From positions 5,643,583 through 5,707,582 of the forward strand of contig CM052359.1 in NCBI GenBank assembly GCA_028551475.1: DNA of 64,000 nt, written 5' to 3'. Within the stretch, counting starts at the first letter, position 1, and each line of letters starts with the position of its first letter. This document shows, in pieces, positions 33,234-46,950 of the stretch. The position numbers and the translations under genes were made by a program. A model generated the notes under the pieces. It did not search any database. It had not been told where the DNA came from and saw only the letters and a program-made list of their open reading frames with translations. This DNA is from Casuarina equisetifolia. Its lineage: Eukaryota > Streptophyta > Magnoliopsida > Fagales > Casuarinaceae.

Positions 33234-36200
33234 AACGACATAATACCTCACGAGTGGCTAGAACTCGTACTACAGGAGAGCCTAAAGTAGTTTCCATACT
33301 ATTTCACACTTAGCTTAAGCTGGGGAGTTCATCTTAAATGAAAACCCTAAGCAAAATCTTGCCTTTAAGAAGCAAAAATATCTGCAGTTTAACTTCAAAT
33401 CCTGACCACTATCACTTAACTGCCATGCATCATTATTCATTCAGAAAGGATGTTGAACTTGGAACTTATCTGTTTCTTCTTTGGAGGCAAGGAGTGTTAC
33501 CACTTACGCAGTTACGCATGAAGGTTGTTACCCTTTTGCTGTGCTTCCCCAGCTTTTCTGCATTATTAGATATAACCAAAAGGTTACCGCTGGTTAGAAG
33601 CTGATGCAGATTGTGTTGTAATTGGCAGCAATCATTCCCTTGCTTTTTATTCTTTTGTTGCTAGTCTACAAGAAATATTATAAAACTTCTCTGAAGGACG
33701 CATCATGGTCAAAAAACATTTCAGACCAGAAAAAGGTGCTTCAAGTCTAGTTTATTTTTCTTATTTAAATTAGGCTTTGAGGCCTGTCTGCCATATTCCA
33801 CCTTACTAGCCCCATCCTGCTTCAGGATAGAGATTTTTATAGTCTCTAATCACCGAGATTAGTCAATTCAGGTTCCTCGGGCTAGGTAAAGCTACAATTC
33901 ATCACGTTCACCCCACAAGTTGCTGCGATGAGCACGGAGAGCTCCCTGATGGCACAATAATACAAGGTAATGGTAAGGATAAAAAGTTTTACCTTTAAAA
34001 GATATGATTTTTGAATAGTATTTAACAGCAAAATTAACTTTTGAGTAGACTTCAATTTTTTAATATGACAAATATAGGATGATCTACTTCAAAAAATTTC
34101 ATTCAATGTAAAAATGTATTATCACTTATTAGAAAGCTTAAAGGTTCAACAAAAAGACTAACTTAAAAGTTGGATGGACACTTTCTTCCTTTAAGCTTTA
34201 CTACAGTGGATTATATATTAAATGTGAAACTTTTATCACATACACATATACCTTCATATTGAGTGGTATTGGATTTAAGGTTGCCAAGATGTAGCAAATT
34301 CAACTTATATTTTGATATTATATTAAAAGGCCTAAAGCTCAACTCAAAAAGTAATTTAAGAGTTGAATGGATATTTTTTTCGCTTAAGCTTTATCACAAG
34401 AAGTTAAATACTCAATGTAAAACTTTTGTTTTGCACAGATCATTATATAAAGTATTATAAATTAAAAAATACACACACAAATGTGATAATAAATAATATT
34501 TAAAAAATATTTCAATAAAAAATATTTAAGTATAAAAAATATCATTTTAACTCTTGAGATGAATTTTAAGTCAAACTTGAGTATCAACCACCTACCAATT
34601 CTCAACGTCTCCAGTATGCACAGAGCTCATGCTCTTCCCATTTGGTACGGCTAAAGCATACTTGAGACAAAGCAGCTAATAATAAGAAGAATAATAAACT
34701 GATGACAGTGGGGATAACTTTTACTTAGTAGGATCGAGATGACAACTTGCTTATTAAGCAAATTCATAACTTGAATATAATGAAAGACAATGATCAACTT
34801 GCTTATTAAGCAAATCCTTAGTTTGAAGATATGATGAAAGGCAATGACATGAGAAGTGCAGCTTTTCAATGTCCCACCACGAGGCATGCATTACAAGTAG
34901 TGGGTTTATTTTCTTGACTTTTTGCATGTACAGTCTGCCGATTTGTATAAAGCATGGATGTCCCACTCGTGGGAGAACACGATAAAGGAGAAGACGTCAC
35001 TTGTTCAGCTCAGATAAAAGAGAATGACACGTTCGCTTCATATAAACTTTGATCGATCGGAACACAGAAAATACAAGCTAGAATCCGAATCTCTTTCTGG
35101 TCACTTCACTACAGAGTTTGGAATTTTGCCTGTGATGAGCTTATAATTTCATACTTTTCCCCACCTTGCATTCAGCAAAACTGTCTCCATCTCCAGCTGG
35201 CCAAGCAGCGGGAAGGCATCATTGGAGTTATCATTGTGGATGGCAGTCGGTGATGGGGTCAGATTCTCCATGGATGCAACCAGAGAGACTAACATGTTTA
35301 GGCTGCTAATTTTCTCTCACAAATTTGCTTACTCTTCATTTGGTTCTCGAGAAAACAAAGATGTTTTTTAAGAATTAGGTGTGGCAGACAGAAGCATAGC
35401 ATTTCGCACATGGACTATACACCAAGAAGGTGAGGAAAAAAAAAAATGAAACAGGGAAATATAAGAGCCAAAAACAGAAGTCGCTCAGGCCAGAATTAGT
35501 AGTAAGTGGCTGGCACTGGCAGACACAGCAGATACCCTGCATTATCCTATTTAAATAATTTGTATCCAAGAAACGACCAATTGAAGCGATTCGGAATGTG
35601 GGCATTTGATCATGGGGATTTGGCAGCACTCCTGTTCCTTATTCCTTTCAACCTTTTTGCTTTTCTAGTCACTATCACCTCGTAAAGTTCCCCACCACTT
35701 CTCATAAAAGAAGCTATGGTGGACGGAGAGAAAATGACTTCTTTCTGTGTGGACGGCCGGCCGTATTTTTTTGGTTACACGTGGATTTCTCTTGCAGAAG
35801 TTGAAGAAACGAGCAATCAGGCATGAAACTGGGCCGAGCTGGATCTAATGGTAAATTTTCTTTTTTTTTAATTATTATTTAAGTGTAGTTATTATTGTGG
35901 TCCATATTCTTTCTTTATAGGGACTGAGCTCCTATGAATCATTAGAGACTTTTCTAATCCACATTGGGTCTGAAGTTTATGCTTTGTAGATTAGGTTTAG
36001 GGTATGTATGTTTTATTTTTAGTTTCTAGGTACCTCTATTGGTTTTCCACTTTTAGCAAAAGAATATACGAGGGTCATGTGTATGCTCTTAGGCATACAG
36101 GAATTGGGGGAAAAAAAATTCTCCCCAGAAGACCTAAAAAAGCTGTATTTTTTAGTTTTTCTCTTATTTGTTTATTTAGCTTTTAGGGCAATAATGGTAC

Positions 36201-38750
36201 CTCGTTAGCAACAAGCTTTGGCTTTCATAGGTTAGTGTGTAGTCCATAACAAGCGTGGGAATCCTGCAGGGGCCGAGTGAATTTGTGACAACAAAATTAA
36301 AGGGTATTATGGATCTGTTCTATTATTTTAACAGTGTCCTAAAACTTTTTTAAGCCTATCTTAATGACAAACTCAAACTGAAGTATGCGCTGTATTAAAG
36401 GGTATCTAAAATGAATGTTAGAAATCTTGAGTCTTGTTTGCCTAATTCAAAGGAAAAACTTTTTTTGGAAAGTATATACAGAATTCAGAATACTAGTAGA
36501 GATTTCTTGATAAGCAGCCATTCTGGTGAGTATTTAAAATGTCATCAATGGGTTTATTTCACTATTGACCGACAAGTCAACGTCGTGGACATAAGCAGTA
36601 TTAAACGGGACACCATTGTAATCTTGCACTTTATTGTAAATGTTTCCTTTTAGAAGGTCTAGCTTTTCTAGAAATCTGCATTACTTTATGGAGTGTTTTG
36701 TTTAAGAAGATGTCAAATTATCTTTTCTTCTTTCTTTGCTAGGTTATCTTCTGAGTTGTTATAATTTTTTCCGAACTACATCAAAGATTTACTTCTATAA
36801 CTATTTATTTATTTTGGATAACAAGAATAATCCATGAAAAAACTCCATCGGAAGCTGAGAGATTAGCATGGTTTTGTTTGTTCACTTTATCATGACAGAA
36901 TAACATTTCTTTCGTTGGTATTATGACAATAATTAGATATTTCTCATCATAAGGCTTAGAATTAAAACTATATTATTTTCTTTTTCAGTTGGAAATTCTT
37001 AATTGAAAAAAATGCATTTTATTTGCAAGTCAATATATATTAGACGAGCTTGATTTAAGGAGTATTGCTAATACGGGGCAAGACGATGAATTTTTTTTTT
37101 CTCATTTTTTGCTTTATTTCTGTAGTATAAATTGATTCAACATAATGAATAGGGTTTTTAATTTGCAAGCTAATCCTCGGAATGAGAGGGCACAGGCGAT
37201 GTAAATCAGAAGTAATTGAAATCAAACTTTAATTGGAAAAAATAATTTGTGTATGCAATTAAGTATTTACTGGAAATATTTTACTCCTAAACTTTCTTCA
37301 ATGTAAGACTGCTAGTACATTGATTTTTTTCATGGAAAAAGATTGCCATTCTACATCCAGTGCAAGAGAATGAATGTATCCATCTTGGCCAGAATATACA
37401 ACCGTACCAATCAAGGAGTTGTTACTGAATTGAATTATTTGTATTAGAGTAATATCATTTCAATATCATCAAGAGTTAAATCAAGACATAGTAAGTAACA
37501 AGTTGATAATTGATTCTCTATTTACAAGTAGGGAAATCGTGGTATAGATATACAATTATTAGAATAAATTTATAAGTCATCCGGGGTTTAGTTGAATTTG
37601 AAAAATGATCCTTTAATTGTAAATTGGATCCCAAGAAACTTCTTTCATAAATTGGATCCATACTGTTGTAAGCATGATTCTACTGGAAAATGTTTGTAAT
37701 CAAAATGATTGAGAAAGATGAAACCTTTTCCACTGTTATGCTGTGGAGAGAAGATACGCTAGCTCAACTTTTGAATTCTTTTGTACTCTCTTCATCTTTA
37801 GTTCTTAATACTTCCAAGTTTTAACAATTTTAAACTCTGAGCTTAAGTTCCTGATGTTACACAATTACGCACGCATAACGAAGTGTGCATTTTAGTCACT
37901 TTCAAGCTGGCATGCTGGGCCTTTAGATCACGATTCATTCACTTTCCCACCGTTTCCACAATGATACCACCTTTTCTTTTTCACCTACTAATCAAATGAA
38001 TCTTTCTTCTGCAAAGTGAAAGCAGCCCATCAATCTTTCTTCAAGTTAAACCCCACCTCCTGAATGCAAAATTGTCGTGTTTTGACGAACCTCACCACTC
38101 GAGTGTTCGCTCATGCAGCCCCTTGCTCCTCGCAGCCTTCAAGAAAAGAATGCATTTCAATCGATGTTGTTCCCCCAAAATTAAAAATAAGACAGAAAAG
38201 GAAAAGCATAGATGTCATTCTCTTGCTTTTCATAATCAACACTAACAAGTTTTTCAAAAGAGGGTTATTGGATGTGTTCCGGATTTTTCAGCTTTGAAAA
38301 GTCCCTTTCTCTTTGAAATGATGACTCACTATATTCTTGGTAAGAAATACTATGATGTTTCACTTACAGGTAAAAAAAATAGAACATATCTCTATCAGAC
38401 TTTAGGATTGGATGACAAGAATTTGTTTTAGGAAACCGGACGCAAGATAGGTTGGGAAAGGAGGCGGTTGGTTAGGTAATAATTGCATTACGATCTAAAA
38501 TCTTAAAGGATATCATGCCGATTTACTTGGTTCTGCAATATCCGTTGTTTCTACGTCTTCTTCTTAAAACCACAAGGTGAGAAGTGTTATGAAACTTAAA
38601 ATTAAGCAAAACACTGAGAGAAATAGAAGAAAGCCAAAGGCATAGGAAGTTATTGTTTGAAACTTGTTAAGTCAACTACCCTTGCCTTTGTGTCTTCAAT
38701 ATACCTACTTCCCAAGAAACTTCTTTCATAATCTCCTTGTTGTGAGACCT
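33234..38750. other. Spacer of about 5.5 kb, no gene recognised
   Basis: AT-rich on the whole. Two related segments lie at 34,135-34,240 and 34,325-34,425 (ending in versions of 'ttaagctttatcac'). A GC-rich palindromic patch, ggacggccggccg, lies at 35,751-35,763. Open frames here lack family features. The first kilobase or so is probably the MYB promoter. Confidence 0.5.
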
Positions 38751-40353
38751 ATGGCTCTCTACTCTACTTCAATTGAGATCCTAAAACAACTGGTTTCTTT
38801 TTCATTCTCCATGAAATTAATGACCTTGCAACCTTAAAACAATATCCTATAGGTGATATCCTTATCATCGAACAAGTGTCATAATTTGAATTATAAAAGA
38901 TCACTAATTCTAATCTTGAAGATGAAGAGGAGAAAAGACAAAATCCTGACACCTTTTTGATATATTATATGACTCAATGTTACATCTATGTGTGACTACT
39001 TTAGTGCATATGAAAATTCACTAAACTATCACTAAATAAGTAATGTTTAGCCTTGTAATTGTTAAGTGTATTAATTTACTAACCAAATGTTGACTTGAAG
39101 AAGAATTAATTAAGAGCAAATCATGCCCTCTATCCTTATCTACTAAATCATAATCTACCATAATCAATTTTAAGCCTTACTTCATAGAAGTGATGGTTGG
39201 TTTAGCTCCTAATAAACCCACCATAGAAATCAACACCAACATATATTTGCATTGATTGATATATATCCCATCCTGCAAACTAAAGATCTCCACTCCTAGA
39301 AAGTACTTCAATCACAACAAGTCTTTTATGTGAAAAATATAATCCAAGCAGTTTTTCAAATCAATAATGGAAACAATACAATTACCAATGATCAACATGT
39401 TATCTGCATACATAAACAAGATTACTATACTATCACCCTTTTAATAAGTAAATAAGGCATAGTCATGCTATAATTATGCATACTACACTGCCACTAATGC
39501 ATCTGTAAACTTTATGTACCATGAATGTGATATTTGTTTCAAGCCATGGAAGGCCTTACATAATCAATATACTAGACCCTTTCCCTTATTACAAATCCCT
39601 TAAGATGCCTTCATGTGTACTTCCCTCGCTATGCCATCATGCTTAAAAGCATTTTGGACATTCAGCTAAAACAAAAACCATTTATAAACAATGGAACTAA
39701 ATCTCATGGATGGTTTACTACTAAAGCTTCCAACTCTTGTTTTATGGTTATTACCCATTTATGGCCCATAATTGCCCCATAATAGGACAATGGTTCCTAT
39801 TGGCTAGAATTAAGGCTATAAAGTGTTTATGATAGGTTGTGAGTCAATCTAAAGAAACATAATCTATAATAGGATATCAAATAGACATTGAGGCTAAAGG
39901 TAGAGTGGAACAAATGTAATTTGAGGTCCATATTGGTCATCTTACAAGTCTACTTAATTTACAAGGTCTAGTAAGTAAAAAAGATGTCTTAAGAGGTAAT
40001 TTTAGAGAAGGCTCTAATGCTATCCTAAAAGAGTGTTTTGGAGGTGGTCTTGATGGTAACTCCAAAGGACTCTAAAGTGACCTCATTTGCGTGGGCAGGG
40101 ATCCATTGACTTGCAGCATGTGAGTGTTAAATGTAGGCTAATCCTCAAACTGACATATGTCACTTGAAAAAGGAAATTATATTTTGTGAAAAATGACATT
40201 GTAACTCATGAAGAATTTACTAATGGCTTGATCAAACAAATAATGTCCATTTTAAAAAGAATGATATCCCAAGAAAATGCAAGATATTATCTTGGGTGAA
40301 ATCCAAAAACTCAAAGATGAAAACTTGAAGATGGTCTAAGTTTGGAGGCTTCC

Positions 40354-40832
40354 TATTATAGTTTTATTTTATAATAGCCATAATTACATTGTTTAGTTGG
40401 TTGGTAGGGAGTTTGCTATCAAAATCCATAAAGAAGGAACAAACAAACCCATCACAAAGACTTGTCTTCTTTAAAGAGAAAACAAGCCTTATTAAACATC
40501 TTTATTGATTCTCAAAAGCTATCCATTCCCATGCTTACAATTCATATACATATAAACCTACTTGATCCCTGCACCTAATGTGTGGAGTCCATCCTTAAGC
40601 GCAACTTAGTTTTTTGCACAATACACAAAACACAGAGCACTCCTTACCCTACAAGAACACTTCTTGCATGCCACATTGATTTATACAAAACACACCTTAC
40701 TACCTTAACCTCACTACTCCCTTACGTCACAAACATGTTCCCAAAAGAGTTCAATTAACACTCCCTTTTCTTTAAGTTTGGTTAAGGATGCATGTCACCC
40801 TTAATTAGAGTAATGGGGATGGAATTGTAACA
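40354..40832 (-). repeat. LTR (3') of the nested element
   Basis: Pairs with 41,030-41,518; shared segments include the Ty3-like TGTTACA end and 'acttggttaaggatgca'-type blocks. Confidence 0.78.
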
Positions 40833-41029
40833 ATACTCACCCTTGAATGAACCTTGTCCCCAAGGTTGATCTTACAATTAAGCAAGAGTTGTTGTAAGAT
40901 GAACAATTCTTCTTAAATTACCTTTGCAACTACTTATTTGGAAGTTTTGTTGATTTAGGCCTTCTTATAGTTCTCCAAAACATGCTTACTTAGCTCTTCT
41001 CTCTTTTCTTTTCATTCTTTGAGTTTTGA

Positions 41030-41518
41030 TATTAATTTTTACAGTCTTACTTTCCAAAAATCATAATTGTATTGGTTGGTTGGCTAATGGGGAGTTTACC
41101 ACCAAATCCATAAGGAATGAACAAACTCATCACAAGACTTATCTTCTATATAAGGAAAATAAATTACCTTAAAAATATTTGTAAATTCTCAAAAGTTATT
41201 CATTACCATGCTTACAATTTATATATATAAACCTACTTAACCCTTACACCTAATGCATTAAGTCCTCCCTTAAGTGTAACTTAGTTGCTTGCACAATATT
41301 CAAAGCACAAAATACTCCTTACCCTATAAGAGCCCTCATACACATTACATTAATTTATGCAAAACATACCTTATCACCTTGACCTCATTACTCCCTTATG
41401 TCTTGGACATGTTACCAAAAAAGTTTAGTTGACACTCCTTTTCCTTCAACTTTGGTTAAGGATGCACACAATCCATTATGTCACCTTTAATTAGGCTTAT
41501 GGGGAAAGGAATGTAACA
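41030..41518 (-). repeat. LTR (5') of the nested element
   Basis: Pairs with 40,354-40,832. The left border is placed by aligning with its partner and may be off by some bases. Confidence 0.72.
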
Positions 41519-43150
41519 CTTCCCACATAGAATCTTATATAGGGTATAATACAAGATGATTGATGAAGACAATATAATAACAAGATAAGTAATTGTTAAA
41601 ATGCATTCTTTTAAAAATCAAAAAGAAATATTAGCTCAAAACATTAGCATTCTGGCTATGTTAAAAAGGTATAATGTTTATGCTCTACCACTTCATTTTG
41701 TTGAGGTATGTAAATGCAATTACTCCGATGAATTATTCTTCATAAACTTGAAGGATGGCAAAAGAGAAGCTGGAAAGAACTCTATGACATTATCTAATCT
41801 AATGTGTTATATTGAAAAACTAAATTAAATAGATATCATGAGGACAAATAATTGCACAATGGAAGACACTTGATTCTTTAATTTAATGAGAAATGTCCAA
41901 GTGGGTCGAGAAAAGCCATTTATTATGGTCAGAAAATAACATGACTTCTCATGATTAGGAACTCAAAGTGGGCCCCAAATATGTGGACTAACTGAAATTG
42001 CGATTGTCTTAATTTGACTTTGTGAAAAAAGTTAACCAAGTTTGCTTGACCATAGACATATGAAGCAAGAACAATCATCAAAATGTTTCAAATTTCTATC
42101 ATTGACAATAAGATATTTTGAAGAAAGGTGACCAAAATGCTTAAATCACAAATTATGATATATCAAAAGCAACATTACAATGAGTTTTTAGGTTTACATC
42201 AATGATGATTTCAAGATACAAAATAGAACCATGACAAAAATGATACAAGACATGGATTAACTTTAGTATAAAGCACTAGGTAATAGAGATCTCTATTAAA
42301 TTCATCCTAACTAATCACTACTTGAGTCATAATATGTTAGATTAATAATAGATAATAACTACATTGTTATAATAATAGATAATAGGTTATATTAAAAGTA
42401 AAGGATAAACAAGACATGTTTAGGATTAGGTTAGGTGTCAATCAACTGAATTTTACATATATGGTAGAAGTACAAGTCCCATCAATTAGTTATATAGGCA
42501 ATAATCATGACAAGCAGGGAATGTATGAAAATAAATATCTTAAGTAGTAAATAATATGATCTATAGCTCCTAAATTTAAAATTCACTTATAATTATCAAT
42601 TTTAGAATACGTTTAAGGATTATAACCTTCAAAGGTGGTACCAAACTCATTTGTTCCACATTATTTGGTGCAACAAATAATTTTTGAAATTGTTTTATTG
42701 TCGAGCCTTTGTGTGTTGAGCTATTTGACAAATATGCGCTAGGTTAATGTAAAACCATGAATCCACTATCAGATGGGCTATTAGTCCATTAAAATTTTCA
42801 TTATTTACTTTATAAGCTAGGTTTCTAAACATATTTTGGACCTATCCAAAAGATTGCACTTGTTGTTGCCCATAACCCATCCAAGAATGTTAGAAAGATG
42901 GCCCACCAACTTGGTTTGGGCTAAAAAGCACGCTATCTTGATTAAGTATTAGCAGTACAAAACCAAAAGATTAGCCTAATACAGCCACAAACTAATTTTG
43001 TTTTAAGTTGAAGAAATTACCTTTAATAATGTGTTACAAGCCATAGTTATGGCAGCTATTTGAGATTTGGTTTTAAGATCTTGAACCCAAAAATCCTCCC
43101 TAGAGAGTGATTGAAAGTGCTTATGACCCATACTGATGGTGAAATAATGG

Positions 43151-43950
43151 AAACAAAATAAACTTACCAAAAAATTTGTCAAAGAGAAAAATAATGTTGG
43201 GAAAATTCAGTTTTAATAAATGTAAAACTTTTAATCCATTTCTTTATTTGATTTCTTCTATAAATGTTCTATTCTCAATTGAATGACAATTTGATTTGAA
43301 TATAACTAAAATATTTCCTTATTGATTTAATTTGCTTTGCATCTAATAAGTATCATAAAGGAATATTTATGAGAGTTAATGTCATTTGAATTTTACATTT
43401 ATAGATATAACCATTCAAATGTTATTGGAATTAATTATGGTAAGCAATAGCATATTGTTGATATAACAATTACCCATGAACACTCCACTCATTCATATTG
43501 TCATAACAAGTATATGGCAAAAGAGTCTCCATATATACATTAGCAGAAGTTGACTTAAAAAGTCAAGGGTGCACATGTTGCAGTACAAGCAACCATATTA
43601 TATCCAAGATGGGCCATTAAAGGCAACGATGTTGTTTCAACATGTGAAAGAAACATAAAAACTCAAAAGATCCAATTAAAGCACCTATCTTTTATTTCTT
43701 GTTCCCTTTCCATTTCAAAGAAACTATAGAGAAGTTAATGGCTGAAATCTCGCAATCTAGCTGTTGGATTGATAAGAAATTTTAGAAAAAGCTTAAGGAT
43801 TCATCTATAAAGGATTTGTTTCGATTGATTTCAAAGGCACCTCTCAAAAAGTTTCATTAAGTAGTGCAACACAAATTCTGAACCATGCCACTCTAATTAC
43901 TCGGTGATTTTGTTTCATATTTGCCTGTATTCAATTCTATTGCATTGATT
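43151..43950. other. AT-rich spacer between two retroelements
   Basis: Probably contains the 5' part of the copia element and the outer part of the gypsy LTR, but I could not place their ends. Confidence 0.35.
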
Positions 43951-45042
43951 TTACACTATAAGCTTCATTTGATAATTTGTCCAAATGTAAATCTATTTAG
44001 AGCTCATTATTCAAAAATTGTAATTTAGGACTTTCTTTGAAATCATTTATTTTGTGTCTGATTGATAATATATTTGATAAGAGATATAAAATAGAAAATT
44101 TTGGGGAGAAAAATTTTTGTATTCTAGGTTTAAAGGAGATTGAGAATCCCTTGTAATTTGGCTTATTTATAGCCATTTTTAAGAGAAGGCTTTAGTAGGG
44201 AACATGGAACCAACCAATAACAACATAGACCTAACAAATAACAACCAAATGTCAAGGAGCCTTTTACACACGCACCCTGCTCCACCTTTTCTGTGGCTTA
44301 AGGTAAGTATGTAACATTCTCACCCCCATTAAAGCCACCTTGTCCTCAAGGCAAAAATTAAAAAAAAGTAGTAGAAATGAGGACTCTTCCTCATAAATAG
44401 CCTCAAAGGGTGCTTTACCTACCAATGCACCACATACTCTATTTGTCCTTTTACCCGTCTCTTCTCAAGGATCGCTCTTAGGGTGCTCTTTACCTTTTTG
44501 TCTTGAATAACAATAAGGAAGCCTATAGGAGTTAGTTTGACAATTCTAACATATTGCTTCAATCTAGAGACATGAAACATTGGATGCACTGTAAACACTT
44601 ATGGTAACTTTAACTTGTATACAATTGTTCATATCCTCTATAGCACCTTAAAAGGTCCATAATACTTAGGAGACAACTTCTATTTCTTTCTTTTTGTCAC
44701 AATAGTATAATAATAATTGGGCACTTAAAAATACACATAGTCTTTTACTTCAAATTGTACCTCAAACTTGTTGCAATCATAGAACTTTTTCATTACGAAT
44801 TAAGCCCTTTCTAAGTTTCATTGTAATTGGGTCACCTTCTCATCTCTCTCATAAGAAGTGTGAAGAGTAGCACCGTGCCAGCTAATGTTGTAGCAATATT
44901 ATGCCTAAGAAAGTCATTTACTCTATTCCCTTTGGGTATCCCTAGTAAAACATCAAAGATACATCTCCACAATACGGTTTACCACCTCTGTTTATCCATC
45001 TGATTAGAAATGATAAGCTTAAGTGAAGTTGAAACTAATTCC

Positions 45043-45402
45043 CTACAAACGAAATAGTTCCTTCCAAAAAAAGTTAGTAAATAGTGAATCCCGATCACAA
45101 ACAATAGATTTAGGCATACTATATAGCTTAAATATATGATTAAAGAAAACTAGAGCAATTGTTTGAGTTGTATCAAGATGCGTCAAAGTAATAAAGTGGG
45201 TAAATTTAGACAAATGATCCACCACTACTAGAATTACTAATTTTACTCCATAAATTGGTAATCCCTCAATAAAATCTTTAGAAATATCATCCCATATTTG
45301 TATATGAATAGGAAGTAATTGTAATGTGGAAAAATCTCCACAATAGGAAATATCAAAGATACATCTCCATAATTGTAACTTCACATTTCTAGAAAGTAAC
45401 AC
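45043..45402 (-). pseudogene. Gypsy integrase core fragment
   Basis: Open frame with 'IWDDISKDFIEGLPIYG', 'VVDHLSKFTHFI' and 'MPKSIVCDRDSLFTNFFWKE', the D and D region of the rve domain. The frame closes before the catalytic Glu. Confidence 0.85.
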
Positions 45403-45572
45403 ACTTACTAACCTACTTGGCTATGCACTCCTTCATTCCCTTCCAAAAAAATACTTCTTTGATGCGTTTTAAAGTTTTATGTGTTCCATCTGAGTGTATG
45501 CATGTATCTCATTAACAATCACCAAAATCAAGGAGGAGGTTTTATCTAGGTAAATGTGCCTCTTATAAAATA

Positions 45573-46249
45573 TTATTTCACCCTTGTGCTCCTAAGGTCC
45601 AATAACTTCCCCCATTGAATTCTTTCCACTAATTTCTTTAATTTTAAATTTGTAGCCATCTCATCAATAATAGTATCAACCCATTGAGGAACCAGTTTTG
45701 AAATAGCATAAGTTACCCATTTTTCCACATCCCCATCATGCCAAGATAAGGCATCTCCTACAATATTCTCATGTCCAAACCTATATTCTACCACAAAATC
45801 ATATCTCATAAGTTTAAGCATCCATTTTTGCTGCATAGGAGTAATAATTTTTTGTTCTTGTAAGTACTTTAAACTTCTTTAACATGTTCTTATAACAAAT
45901 TGTCTATTGTTAAAATAATGTCTCTCTTCTGAACAGCTATTGTTATAGCTAACATTTTTCTCTCATACGTAGATAATTTTAAATAATATCTATGCAAAGC
46001 CTTACTAAAGAAAGCGATTGGGCAAGTTCCTTGGGTTAACACTACACCAACTCCACTCCTAGAGACATCACATTCCACAATAAATGGTTGAGAGAAATCA
46101 AGAAGAGCCAATACTAAAGTTGTGGTCATTATTGTCTTCAATCTTTCAAAAGCTTCTTTCCATATAAATGCATCTTTCTTCAATAAGTTGGTCAATGGCT
46201 TTATTATCTTCCCATAATGATTAATAAACCTATTGGAGTATCTAGTCAT
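45573..46249 (-). pseudogene. Gypsy RNase H fragment
   Basis: Two open pieces, 46,249-45,890 ('PFIVECDVSRSGVGVVLTQ', 'IAFFSKALHRYYLKLSTYE') and 45,836-45,573 ('QQKWMLKLMRYDFVVEYR', 'NIVGDALSWH'), with a frame break between them. These are the RNase H and the connecting block of gypsy pol. Confidence 0.85.
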
Positions 46250-46290
46250 CCTAAGGAATCCTTTGAGTCCTTTAACTGTTGTCAGGTATG

Positions 46291-46950
46291 CTAAGCTAGA
46301 ATGAGCTCAATTTTATCTAGATCAATAGCTATTCCATTTCCTCCCACCATATGGCCTAAGTACTTCACCTCCTGACACCTAAATTCACATTTAGATCTTT
46401 TTACAAATAATTGGTGTTGTCGCAAAATCTTTAATATTTGTTGCATGCACATCAAATAATCCTCCAAACACTTATTATAAACTAGAATGTTAACAAAGAA
46501 TATCAAAATTGTCTTACACAACAAATCATGGAAGACCACATTCATTAAAGATTGGAAAGTAGCTAATCCATTTGTCAATCCAAAAGGCATGACCAAAAAC
46601 TCAAAGTGGCCATGGTGGGTGCGGAATGTTGTTTTCTTAATGTTCTCCTTATGCATTCTCACCTGATAGTAACCTAAGCGAAGGTCTAACTTAGAGAAAA
46701 ATTGAGCCTTGTGTAACTCATCCAGCAATTCATCAATAATAGGAATTGGGAACTTATCTTTCACTGTATGCTTAGTTAACTCTAAATAATCCACACAAAA
46801 GCTTCAAGTCCTATATGATTTCTTAACTAATAATACTAATGAAGAAAATGGACTCACACTTGGCCGAATCATATCATCTTGTAATAATCTAGCAACTAAT
46901 CTTTCAATCTCCCTTTTCTAAAGGTAAGGATAATGGTATGGCCTTAGAGA
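46291..46950 (-). pseudogene. Gypsy reverse transcriptase fragment
   Basis: Open from 46,794 ('DKFPIPIIDELLDELHKAQF', 'FSKLDLRLGYYQVRM', 'FRTHHGHFEFLVMPFGL'). The catalytic Tyr-x-Asp-Asp block is replaced by Phe-Phe-Val-Asn, so the enzyme is dead even where the frame is open. The part above 46,794 continues RT across a stop. Confidence 0.88.

Larger units (their letters stand above)
40349..41523 (-). mobile_element. Short LTR element (gypsy-like) nested in the copia integrase
   Basis: Two related sequences, 40,354-40,832 (479 bases) and about 41,030-41,518 (489 bases), enclose only about 197 bases. They are flanked by CTTCC at 40,349-40,353 and 41,519-41,523. Taking out the insertion and one CTTCC leaves the host integrase frame continuous (GKPPN joined to LDHLQVF), which confirms both ends. 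The minus-strand orientation is set by TGTTACA at the right end of each LTR and a purine-rich tract with 'GACAAGG' beside the left LTR, as in gypsy 3' ends. The left end reads TA rather than TG. The interior is non-coding. Confidence 0.82.
38755..43150 (-). mobile_element. Decayed copia element, interrupted by a gypsy-like insertion
   Basis: On the minus strand the copia order can be followed through many stops. A gag/protease-like region lies at about 42,600-43,150. The gag-pre-integrase segment is at about 42,010-42,160 ('HLSSKYLIVNDRNLKHFDD'). The integrase core is at about 41,700-42,000 ('YFLTIINGFSRPTWTFLIKL', then 'RLDNVIEF'). After the inserted element, the integrase C-terminus ('FLGYHSF', 'YYLFDQAISKFFMSYN'-like) is at 40,180-40,348. 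RT is at 39,380-39,730 ('LCKAFHGLKQISHSWYIKF', 'YADNMLIIGN', 'LKYFLGVEIF'), and RNase H at 38,755-38,940 ('PIGYCFKVARSLISWRMKKK'). The catalytic block reads Tyr-Ala-Asp-Asn, so RT would be inactive. No LTRs were found. Confidence 0.8.

Noticed and set aside
32939..33313. 124-codon plus-strand open frame upstream of the MYB gene
   Set aside because: Its middle is the (GA)n microsatellite read as alternating Arg and Glu; the rest has no family features.
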